Part shown: one piece after another, positions 45,094 through 57,000 of the stretch
Layout: every line of letters starts with the position of its first letter
How positions within the stretch are numbered: position 1 is the stretch's first letter
Assembly: GCF_000002985.6 (NCBI RefSeq)
Contig: NC_003280.10
Location: 10,908,501-10,972,500, forward strand
Source of the DNA: Caenorhabditis elegans
Taxonomy: Eukaryota; Nematoda; Chromadorea; Rhabditida; Rhabditidae
Direction: 5' to 3'
Length of the DNA stretch: 64,000 nt
Notes under the pieces: generated by a model
The model's input: only the letters and a program-made list of their open reading frames with translations
What the model was told of the DNA's origin: nothing
The model's database searches: none
Position numbers and translations under genes: made by a program

Positions 45094-48000
45094 TCAAGTT
45101 TGCTTTTCCATTAAAATCGGTGTAATGACCAAGTCCTTGGAAATCGAGAGAATTGCTCCAAAGTCTGAGCCTGGAAAAAATAATTATAGAGAATATTGAA
45201 AAAGAAACACTGAAATTACCATATCCCGGAGCCGACCACAAGTTGATGAGCCGGTTGTTCCAGCACGGAAGGTAGCCGTATGGCACGTAGGATTGTCCTT
45301 AATTAGAAAATTAAATATTTAGAAAAAACTGTGAAAATTATAAATTATCAATATTCTCACCTCGAATCATAACATTACATCTCGTCGCTTTGCAAGCTCT
45401 CTTGACAGCCTGCTTCCCAAACCAATCGCCTTCGGTATCTGAAAGTTCAGATAAAAATTCAATTTCATCCTTTTTAGTAAAATCATACTTGGATTCGGTC
45501 TATACATTCTGACACGATTCGATGGCTGATTGAAGATGATATGTCGCTCGACCGCGTTCATGTGCTCTGCAGTAACCGGTCGGAACAGGTGATGAATGTG
45601 CCCCTTCTCTCGAATCATTGGAGAAAATCCACTGTAGACGGCGAGCACAGATTTACCAATAATTGCAGCAAATGGCATATGTGTACACATTCTTTTAATA
45701 CAAGATTGAACGGCTCTTGTGATGACTGGATGAAGACGAGTCGACATTCGGAACGGAGATGTTTCGGGTTCTCCTCGGAGAATAAAGACATGCTTCGGGA
45801 AACGACACTGAAAAATGCTGGTTTCTTGATGAAGAAAAATGTTTTATTGATTTGAGAAATAAATTTATTCCAGCTAAAACTTTTAAAAAGGCGCCAGAAA
45901 TGGTCGGGATACTGTAGTAGTATTGTAGGGTTACTGTTGTCAAAAACGCTACTATCCAACTCTCGCAAATCTCCCTGTTTGAATTCCCTCAACAATGAGA
46001 ACTACGACCTACAGACTACAGAACTACAGAACTACAGAACTAGAACTACACGGCCAATCAGCAATGATTGGCTTCGCTCCAACCAATCAGAACGAGCGTG
46101 CGAAGATCGAAGACGATGATTGGTTGGGCGCTGCTCCTGGAGGAAATTCAAACAAGCCATTAATGAGAATCCACCTTCAACGAGCAAATCAACGCAAGAC
46201 ACTCGACCGATCCAGACTCCCCGCTATCCAAAATTCCACCCAGGAACAAGATTCGATTATGAGGAGGCCATCCGGTTAGTTGCAGCCATCTATGCAGGTC
46301 AGCGTATCTGGAAAAATTGAAGTAGATCCTAGATTCACAGGAGTGTTCTGAACCTTCCACGAATATCTCCGATCACTGTGATGTCTGCTTCAATCTGGAG
46401 AAGAGATGGTTCCTCGGCCATTTTGAATGCAGTTTCTTCGAATAACTAGAAATTATAGAAATTACTTTCTCCAAAACCTTAAAGCCCTGTGATTTTAAAA
46501 CTCACACAAAGTAGCTCCAAAGCTGTAAATGGATATTGATAAGGACCATGTTCAATCATTCGATAAAGAAGATCATATGGTGAGTTGATCGTTCGAACTG
46601 TGCTCCAAAGTGTGTGTCCCCAGCCCTTTGCTTTAGTTTTCAGCGGAGGTTTTATGAATACCTGAAATTGAAGAAATAGGTGGTTGTCCTAGAGTTAATC
46701 CTTTACCCTTCTCGTTCCTGATCCCGCGACCACCTCACTTTCAACTACCGCAAGTGATTGAGCAGACTTGGATTTTGAAGATTCTTCTGTTGAAACTGAC
46801 TTCATTCGGGAATATTTGACCTTATCTTGATCCGGAAGTTGTGATAAAAGATATGCAGTTTCCTTGACAGTGAGGCGTCCAGTCACTTCCAGGCCGGTCT
46901 GAAAAATTGAAGTCTAGGTATGAGGCAAAATATGCTGCAGGCACATGGAAAGACATGAAACAGGAAAGGAGTTTGACAGAAAGGTAAGCTGGCATGAATC
47001 AAGTTCTGAGGCCGCAGGAAAATATAGGCAGGCGTGTTGTTAGGCATAGACAGGCACGAGGCAAGTAGGTAGGTATGAGAAAGCTAGGCGAACATGAGGC
47101 TATCATGAACCAAGTATTCCGGCCTGAGGCGGGATTATATATAGGCAAGTAGGTAGGTAGGCATGGGTAGGCACGACAAAAGTAGTTGGGTAAGAGAGAG
47201 GTAGGTAAACAAGCTTGTGTAGGCAAGGCTGTTACAATTTTGGCGCAAGAGATAAACTCTCGTCACCAAAACATCTCCAAAGAAGAATCCGATCTGTAAA
47301 ACTCACATCCACAATAGTACTATCCTTGAAACTGGATTCTAGAATCAGCTCGTGCTCCAACTCCCTACACTTCTGTCCTGATTGTGACATTTGTTTGGAT
47401 TTGAACCAACTCATCACCTTTGTAACAATACCATAAACCATCAATATCCCGATCAACGAAGTCACAACAAAAAGAAGAAGATGCTGAGAATTGTACTTAT
47501 TCCTCATAATTGCCAACATACTCCAATTTCTTCGGAACCAGTAACGGTGCGAATACAGAACGGGCTCATTACAGTATGGTGTGAAGCAGCACGTCTTGCG
47601 AACAAAAAGCCGCGGATTTCGAGTAGTGTCGCCTTTTATCATGTAGTCTATTGTGTAGGCAGATCCATAAAATTCCTTCACACTGCATTGAAGTTTTTGA
47701 AGTTCAGGGCTGCAAAGAATGTGTTTAAAACTTCTCGAAAAACTCTAAAATATCAGATATAACAAAGGGAACACAACAAATTTGGTTTGTTCGAGAAAAT
47801 GATTCTCAAACTACTTGGTTGACCTACGTGCCTACACATCTACTTAGCAGGCTGCCTACTCGCCTACTGCATGCCTAAATACCTTCCACATTCCACAATT
47901 TTCCCCCACATTAAATTTTCTTGAACATAATCTAATTTTCCCATGTTTCTTTTGTTATATTTGGTATATCTGTGAGCACAATTTCTAAAGGTCACTACGT

Positions 48001-48378
48001 TGAAAAAAGGAATAATGTAGACATACTTGAAGCTTTTGCTCTCACAACCAACTCGATAGTAGAAGTCAAAATCGTATCTGAAATTTTGAAATTTAAGTTT
48101 TAATATGTTTCAGAGTCACTAACTCTGAATTAATCTTGTATCTGGAAACTATTCTCTTCTGAACACACGCACTATTGCAACGAACCACACGACTTTTGTC
48201 GTACTTTGAGTAGCACACTAGATCGTCTGAAAATTTTTTTGAATTTGATATATACAGATTTCGACCTACTGTTCATCTCATCATATCTAGGATCCAATGT
48301 AGTTGTATTTTTAGCAACTGTTGCCATCAGCAAATGAGCATTGATCAGTAGTACCATACATTTTTCGAGCAATTTCAT
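45094..48378 (-). CDS. Membrane-anchored PP1-like pseudophosphatase with cysteine-rich ectodomain
   Basis: About twelve exons, roughly 600 aa. Order: signal peptide (EKCMVLLINAHLLMATVAK), an extracellular Cys-rich domain ending KTCCFTPYCNEP (the CC-x4-CN end of Ly6/activin-receptor three-finger folds), one membrane helix (LLLFVVTSLIGILMVYGIV), a Ser-rich juxtamembrane part, then a PP1-type fold. Fold landmarks: GPYQYPFTALELL, VIGDIRGRF, LFLGGILDSG, FILRGEPET, PFAAIIGKSVLAVYSGFSP, GDWFGKQAVK, MIRGQSYVPYGY, INLWSAPGYG. Against GDxHG, GDxVDRG, GNHE, HGG and RAHQ, the sequence has His to Arg, Asp to Gly, Asn-His to Glu-Pro, His to Ser and His to Gln. The metal ligands are essentially gone, so it should not be a phosphatase. 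Exon junctions from ectodomain to fold are in phase (47303 to about 46903: VD|TGLEV). Confidence 0.8.
46915..47225. repeat. Degenerate GGTAGGTAGGCA cluster in an intron
   Basis: The ~400-base intron separating the membrane exon from the cytoplasmic exons is filled with words such as AGGTAGGTAGGCATG, GGCACGAGGC and GGCATGA. Similar clusters lie elsewhere in the window. Confidence 0.7.
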
Positions 48379-51300
48379 TATTGATTTTCTTGTAGTTTTA
48401 AGGAATGAATGAATTTGAAAATCATGAAGTTGACGCCGTGGGAAAATAAATTTACCTTTTTTTAAAATAAATTTTTATAAGAAATGTTATCACGTTCTTT
48501 AATATTTGTTTTCTACTAGATATTTCAAAATTTTCAATCGCAGTTGCACGTGGTGTCAGGCTGTTCCATTACGGGTTTGCCTAGAAGAGTTTAATTATTA
48601 ATCACCTACCTATCAAAATTCCAACAAATTTCCAATTTTAGCTATTGACGAATGCACAATAACTCAACATCTACCTGTTTTACAATGACTCAGTGAACAA
48701 ATTTTAAGCATGTTCAAATCTCTTTGAAAAGCCCTATAAGTTATGATGCGTGAAGAAAACTGGGCGATGGATATTTTTTGACTGTAAAACTAAAGTTTTC
48801 CAAAAGTTTTCCAAAAAAAAAAACCTTTTAAACCTTTTATTCAAATTCAACCGACCCAGTTTAAAATTCTAAAAACCAAATTTTAAATGTGCTTTTGAGT
48901 TTCAGTGATTCTTAAAAGATTTTCCACTGAGTAAAGCTAGGTAGGTATAGGTAGGCTGGCTGCAAAACGTTCCCACTTTATTAGTGACCCAATTCTCAAC
49001 TCTTCCTTTCTGGCTCCGCCGTTTGTCAGTTCCTTATTGTGATGTGCTTCTCGTACGAATTTCAATGAAGTCTACCATGCAACCCTCTCTTTCTTTCTCT
49101 CTCATCTACCACTTTTTCTTCTTGTTCATCTGCTGCAGCTTCTTCCCACAAATGTCACATTCCTTATTTCCATATTTCAGCGCGGCTAACCCTTTTTGAT
49201 GTGTGTTTCGTGTGTTTTTTTTCGTTGGTTTTTTTTATTGTTTTAGGAGCAAGATTTTTCACTTTTCACGAGTTTTTCTTTGTGCTCTGGGTGGCCATTG
49301 AAATCTCTTTGGGGAGTTAATGGCAATGGCTTTTTTTGCAGTTTTCATGCACTTTGTAAGTAGAATTTGTTAAATAAGATGTAGATAAATCGACCAAAAG
49401 GCTTTTAACTTTCTGAAAAGAACAAGAAAATTACATTAAAATTTCTTTTCCTCGAAAGACAGACAGGTATTCAGAACTACCTACCTACCTTTGCCTGCCT
49501 ACCTTCGTGCCAGCCTACTGCCTTTTCTCGGTGGCAGCCAAGTTATCTCTTGTTTGCACATTAATTTGTTGAGAATAAAACTAGGGAGGGACACAAATGA
49601 TAACGGCTTTATGTAGGTACAAGGCAGACGTAGGTAGGTAAGCATGTTTTGTGTGTGTTCCACGTATTTTATTAGTTGACTTTTTTTAAAAGTTAAATTT
49701 GTATTCAAAACACTGCTAGACCACCAGTCTCTTGTTCACAATTTTTGTGGACCACGGGCAGCTGTATGTATTAAAACAAGTCATAAAATGGCACCACTCC
49801 ACTCCACCGAGACCTTTGGAATTATGACGCTTTTTTTCCGATTTTCTTGTTAGCCCCCGCCGCTACTTTCAATATTTTTGATTTTCAAATTAAAAAGTTA
49901 GGAACAAGTCTACGACAAAATCATTTCCAATCAAATCTTCTGAAAAAGAACTCCAAAATAAATTTGGGGATCAGAACACTTAAGAGTCATTCAGGGACCT
50001 TTTCTTGCAAAATGGAATATGTTCACTGATGCCAATCTTTATGGGACCCTTTTCTTGTTCTACACCACTTTAGTTGATCCGGACGGGGTCATGTAGCAAA
50101 GAGGGGGGGGGGGACAGGGCACGAACAATGATTTGCATAGGCAAATAACAAGACGGATACGGTTTGGGAGGTGGCGAATGATGGGAGAAGAAGAAAAAAA
50201 ATACAAACATTAGCTTGACACGGCTTTCCGATTTCTCTTTATCTTCCTTTTTTCTTTTTTTCCTTTTTTTCTGTACGGGTGGCAATGTTGAAGCTGCCGG
50301 AGAAATGTTGAGATTTAGAAGAACACACATATTGGTACGTCAGATTCAAGGTTTTTTCCAAGATTCTAGCTTAACCTAAATTTTTTAAAAGCATTTTCTA
50401 GTTATTTTTCGGAAGAGTAGGAAATTTGAGATTTCAAAATGTTTGAACTAGACAAATGAATATTTTGTAAGTTAACACTTGCCTACAATTTTAAATGTAC
50501 AAAAATAATATATAAGGTATTTGGCAATTACGGAAATTCATGCCAATAAATTTCCAAAATTTCCCCTATTTGCTCATTTCCTCATTTGCAAAAAGCTTGT
50601 GTAGTTTTTAAGAGGTAGGCGGGTAGGCACGAGACAGGCAAACAGGCGAACATTTCTGTGCCTACATGGAAGGCCGATTGTCACCAACCTAAAAAAGCTA
50701 AAGCTTATCAAACCTCCAATCTCAAAAACCTACAATTTGTCCACTCCTCTCCCCCTTCAAAATTGCCCATTTTTCGATATGGACCGCCCATCACCATCTG
50801 ATGTTTCTATATATTTTGACGGCTCCTAATCGCAGTTAAACCTTCTCCCTCTACTCCCATCTTTTTCTCACTCTTTTGCCCTTCACTCCATACGTTCGAG
50901 ATTCTCAAAAATGATAAGGGCACGAGAAGGGACTCCGCGAAGTTGTTTTGACACTTATTTGGCATGAAGTTGCATATTGTAAAGTTAGGATATATTCGAA
51001 GATCTTTTTGTTCTGATATTTTCAGACAAAACTAAACTTATGATTTTACATTCTCAATAGAAAGCAACAATTTGCATATGCAAACAAAAATTGAAATACA
51101 ACAATGTAATAGACATATGATTGTGAGTTTTGATATCTAACATCCGATTTTTTGAACCATTTTTGGCAATTTTTTGCCAATGCTTTGCAACTTTCTCTCA
51201 AAAAATTTCAGGATCCCCCCTCTTCCGAAGAAAAACTCATTGCGCAATATGAAATTATACAATCACCCAATATCCTTGATATGTTCCGAAAGTAATTTGT

Positions 51301-54000
51301 CAAACATATATCAAACTTATTTTTATCATTCCCTATCTGTTCATATCACACTTTCCCTTGTTTTTCCAATATCTTTAGGACTTGTCATGTCATCCCGAAA
51401 TGAATGAGGTTAGGGTGGGGTTGCAGCATCAGTCCCCCTCCGCGCATATCATCAATCGCTTCATTCATTCTTCCACCCCGTCCGTTCTCGCCTTCGTGTC
51501 AAGACCGCCCAGTTGTCACCAAATGACATCAATGGGCGGTCACATAAAAGAATTGAGTGTCGCTTTTTCGCGTTCACAAGCTGTCCTGTTTCTAGTAGAG
51601 GGGGAGAGATCACTGACAGCTCGTAACCTTTGGAGCTGAGTTTATGACAAGTGACTAGGAATTCTTGTAACTTTTGTAATCTGTCAATACTAGTCTTTGG
51701 GATTTATATTTAATTTGACTTTAACTTGGACTACATGTTTTAATTCAAACATCCCAAAAAATTCAGCCTTGTAGTCGCATTCTCTAGTGCTTTAGGAAGC
51801 TCTGTATCACACCACTATGCTCTGAGTCGCTACTCAGCTGATTTATGAATTAAGAGCTAAAGGGCTAGAAATGCACTTTTTTTTACATAAAAATAGTAAA
51901 TACATTATCAAACTCCAAACTGATGCCAGTTCTAATCCCTGCCCCGATTGTCTTTTGAATGTTTCGAAATGTATCCGTTTTGAATAATTGCCTTCTTTCA
52001 AACGTCAAGTTCCTTGAGATTTTCGGAGCAGCAGTCCGTCCTCCATCCCGTTTATTTTCCTTTTTGAATCATTTTCGCAGTAGGGGGTCTTCCACCACGA
52101 GAGGGCTCCCGAAAGCGGAGAATAAATTTTGAATGCACTAAAAACTATTTTCATGCTAATAAAGGGTCCCTTTGCGGCAGGGTGCTTCTTTTGCAGATTG
52201 AGAGCATCCCTTTTTTATTCATCAGCGACAATTTGTATTTTATTACATTTAATTTAAAGCTAATATCTTTAAAGCTAGATAGTGAAAAATGAAGAAAAAC
52301 ATTTTGAGTAAGGCTGCAAGTTTTGTTATTCATTGAAATCAAATTCTTAAAATTTTAGTTTTATTAGGGTAACTAGGCACCGCCTTTGGCCTGTATTTTA
52401 GCAGGCGTAGGCCGTTTTTAAGGTCCGCATAATTTTCATCTATTGAAATAAGTAATTTATCAGTTAGCTTTTTTTAACATCTGCATTGGCATTTTAATGA
52501 ATTTAAACTCTATATTTCAGGCCTTACGCTTACAACTTTTTGTAGTTTACCCGAAAAATGCCCCCAAAAGCCGAGTAAAGAGGCAAGTTCTGAACGCCCT
52601 CCATATCGCCTCGCCCGGCTATTATTCAACTTGCCGGTTTCTTTTAATGTCTCCATAAACCCTTTTTTCACCTTTTCCTTCTATACAAATCGAAACAAAA
52701 ACTGCTTATTCAATATTTGCCTATATAAAATATATATGTAAAGGGTAACAAAAACAAAAACCAACAAACAGTTTCCTCTATTTATTTTTCTTCCAATTCA
52801 AACTAGGTCGAGAAGTGATAAATTGTCGGTTTTGACATATTGCCATTCATCTCCCTCTCTCTCTTCATCCTCCAGCTGTTCTTTTCACTTGAATACGGTT
52901 TGTCTGTCTCTACTGTTCCGTCACTCTTTTATATACCTATACTCTCCCTTCATAATTGTTTTTGTTTTATGAAAGAGGGTTTTGTCGTTTTTTCTTGCCA
53001 CAATCTGTAACAATTGTTGCCAATTTTGAAAGAAAAGGTTAAAGTGGAACCCCGGGCAAGAGGTAGGAGAAAGGTGCTTCTCGGTTTTTTGTTGGAAATT
53101 AGTTAATGTAAGGGAATTTTTCGCAAGCTTTTGAATAAATTATTCCTGTTTTTTTGAGTTTATACTCAATTTCCAATTCTGAACTTTTGTGAACAGTTAG
53201 CAAAAATCTGAAAAACTCACAAAAGCCATCGGGCGAAATACTTTTAACTTCAGTTTTTTGGCATTTTCCAAGAATTATTTGAGGTTAAAAAAACTTCTAC
53301 CTTGACACAAACGTTTTTCGAAAAAAATCGAGTTCTCTGAAATTCGAGAAATTATGTATAGTGACTTTTAAAGTGATTTTAAAATTTTTTTCAAACTTTT
53401 ATTCCAGCAAATTTTTTTGAACCGAAGTTACTAGCTAGCTGTTCTTCCAAGTCACATTGCACCAGACTCATCTCTAAAAGTTCCAAACTATAATAAAGAA
53501 GTATGCGTGTGACTCTTCCCCATATTTGTTCAAACAGTCATCTTTCTTCATTCTACCAATTTTCTGCAATCAGTTTTTTGTTTCTTCAATTTCATAGTCG
53601 GCGTTCTTTTCTTTATCACAAGAAAGTAATCATAGCATTCTGATGAGAAAATATACGCGATGACGTGGCAATATTAGATTGTGATATAGAAGTTGCATTG
53701 TTTGATACGGAGGAAGTATTAGTTTCTGTAGCATTCATTGAATTTCTAAAAAAAAAACTGAACTTTTTTTTTCATTTCTGAAGATTCTCGGTACAAAACA
53801 TCTTGAAAAATACTAAAATTTTCATGTTGGCAGAAAGTCTAAATACATAGCTACGAGGCAGGCATATTGCGATCCAAACGCTACCTACGCCTACTTGAAC
53901 AGCGGCGTATTGCCAGTTGCGATAATTCCTAAGTTAGTACAAAAATACCATAATAGTAAAAGTTTTCAAACATATTTCTTATCAAATTAATTCTCAAAAT
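48379..54000. other. Gene-free region, part 1
   Basis: No ORF with a convincing domain, codon bias or matching exon set on either strand. Contents: CTACCTACCTGCC-type words at 48940-48962, 49465-49520, 49610-49645, 50610-50660 and 53850-53905; a 13-base G run at 50102-50114; long pyrimidine stretches. It may be the 5' region of the pseudophosphatase gene plus an intron or long promoter of a gene outside the window. Confidence 0.45.
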
Positions 54001-57000
54001 TTAAAGTCAAAAAGTGCCAGTTACACAGCTTTCCTCTGTAATTTGTCGCCCAAAAAAACAAAAAGTCCAGACAATTTCAAAACTTTGCCAAGTTACCAAT
54101 ACTTTTATGATTAATTCTTTAACCTAGCGGCCCAACAAATATCGCTTTTGGAGAGTGCCAAATCCATCTTAAAACTCTTCATCTCGATTTCAGAAAGCGA
54201 CCTGACATTGTTTTTTTTTCTGAAAAATCCGCTTTAAAAATGTAACAAGCTGGTTACTTTCCAATCTGCTAAAACCGTAGTTAATCCCTCCTAGCCGTTC
54301 GGTTTTTCACACTTTCCGTTCATTTTTCTGAAAGGATTTTTTCTATTTGTGTATACAATGCATTAGACAATTTCAATCGTCCAAATGCAAAAATTCATCT
54401 TCATAATTATTGCAACTTTTCCCGTCTTTTTCGTCACTCTTTTCTTCAGTTCTTTTTCCTCTTTTGAGCACCTCTTGTTGCTCTAGTACATACTAGTAGA
54501 CACCCTGACCCTCCATGGCTTCTTCTTCTTTCTCTTGTAAAGTCTTGTCTTTTCTCCTATTCTTCAATTTCTACTTTTCACCTTCTGTGCACTTTCGGAA
54601 TATTTTACTTTTTGTCGTCGTTGTCCTTCTGCCTTTTCCGGTTTTCGGGGAGCTGTGCAACTCTCGATGAATCGTTCAAAAATAATTGTCGTCGGAGAAA
54701 AGTTGAAACTTTGAGATTTTATAGTTTAACATCTAGGCTTTTTTGGCTTTCGTTAAATACACTTTTCACCAAATTTTTTATAAGAATCGCTACACGTCAA
54801 ACATCAGCTAGGTGATCGGAAGTTCGCAAAAAAGTTCAAATGAATAAGTTTAGTAGAATCACAATTTTTGACTTTTTAAATTCGCTTTTTAAATTCGCTA
54901 AAAAACGAAATTTATTAGCAAGCTACCAACCTGGTTTTTAAACTCTAACAATTATTATTTTTTAATTTAGTTGTTTAAATTAGTGTATAAATCCCAATTT
55001 ATTAACCTAATTTATATTTTCCAAGTTTTCAGACTGGAAAGTTACAGGTTCTTTGGATGTCGCTTTTTTTAATGTGGTAAAAATTCACCACTAAAGTTTT
55101 CATAAACTATCTAGAAGCTACAACTATTTGAAGTGAATTTTTGAAATCTTCGATTCAAAATACTTTGAAATTCAATCAGATTTCAATAGTTTTCCTTTAT
55201 ATCCCAATCTATGATAAATCCTCTCCGTAATTTATTTCATTGTGACTTAACTAACTTATCGAAAGTACGGTTTTTGCAACCCAAAAGACCTTGGTTGTGT
55301 TTATATGCTCTCAACATTTAGTCACCACCTTCTGAATTGTTTGCCTTCAGCTTCTTTTTTTGGGTGGTTTCCCAAGTGGTCAGCCAACCGTCTGCCTCAT
55401 CGTCTCGTATTGCCACCTTCTCGAGAGCAGATCGTGTGCCAGGTGTGAAGTTGACTCCGCCTACTTGTCCTATTTTCTTGTCTTCTCGGGACCGCTTTCC
55501 TTCCGTTTTTTGTGCTAGAAGATAATTGGCGGTTTTCGAAGATTAGGGCTACAGCTTGCCAACATATCAAATGACATTCTATCAATTATTCAACTGAAGG
55601 TATCCCCCTCCTACTCTTTCTAATTTGCCCTACTTGTGTACGAATTTCAAATCAGTACGTCTTTTTTCTTTTTTCTTTTCAATTCTCCTCCTCTGTCTTA
55701 CGATTTGTTTATCTTATCCCCTCAACAGATCTCAACATTTTTTTGGAACATATGAAATTGTTTATGTTTTATTAGACATGACCGGCTGCCCAAGAATTGG
55801 AAAGTAAATCTACCAGGTTTCCAAGTTGTATGTTGGGTTTTGTTGCATTCCGGAAATTATTTTAAAATTCAGTAATTTTTTACAGTTTTTGTGTAATTAC
55901 AAAAATTTTGAAATTGTCTAGAACCATAAAAGAATTTCCGTAGGGAACAAAATTCCATAATAAAAAAGAGCTTTTAGAAATTCTGCCTAGAAATTCATAA
56001 CTCACAAGTTAACCATTTTTATTTTTCGGTAATTTTTTAAATTCAAAAGAGCTCGTCAGTTTTCCGCAACTTCTTGGCCCAAAATTGGCGTTTTTAAGTT
56101 GCCAAAATTGGCCAAAAATTTGTTAAAATTGGTTGAAAAGCTATATCAAAAAAAAATTGAACTGATATTTTTTACATGTAATCACAAAAGTTAAAAAAAA
56201 TCATGATTTTCCACTTTTATTGTCTGCAAAAATTAAAGGATCAGCGGAATTTTAGTTGACAGTAGAATCGGACTAAAATTCTAAAAATATAAAATCCCAG
56301 TTTTAAGGCCGATCATGTATTAGTTGTACCTGAAAGTTTTCAAAAAAAATTACTTTGACCTCCTGCGTCTCACAATTTCTTCAATCTCTATCAACTAAAA
56401 AGCAGAAGCACATCAAATGCTCGAAAATCAAATTTTCGTTCCTCAGAAGGAAGGGTTATCTAAAGAGCTTCTTCTTCTTCTTCAGCTTTTCCCACTGCTG
56501 CTCCTTTCAACACTTGTGGTCATCTCCTCCCATCTCTTGTCATTATATTTGTCTTTTTTCTGAAATGTTTCCAGTTTTTAGTATCCTCTTCATTTTCCCC
56601 ATATTTTTCTTAATTTTCATCAAATGTTCGTTACATCTTCTTCTTCTTCATCTCTCTTGTTCCTCAACAAGGATCATAAACTTTCGAGTAATGTTCCACA
56701 CGAAAAATTTGAAAAATTTCGCATGTTGTCTGCTTCTCGTCTTTTGCAAGATGACAACACGAAATGTTGCCTTTTGGGTTTTGAGATTCCACCCTCCCCC
56801 CATCCGCAAAAAGTTTCAATGCACACAATGGCTCTTTTCATGTTATTGACAGCTTTTCGAAGAGATGATGGGATAATGATGAAATTGCAAACAAATCCTC
56901 GAATTCTTATTTTTCGAGAGAAACGATTTTGGGAGTTTGGGTTGAGAAGGGTCTAGGCTCGAATTAGCCTTATTTTCCAAAAATTTTGAAAGTTCAAATG

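Noticed and set aside
50102-50114. G-run as a G-quadruplex
   Set aside because: It is a single uninterrupted G tract without the spaced G-blocks that would make a specific structure convincing.
56355-56849. 164-aa Ser/Phe/Leu-rich ORF
   Set aside because: It reads a pyrimidine-rich tract (TTC and CTT repeats), which gives long stop-poor frames by composition alone.
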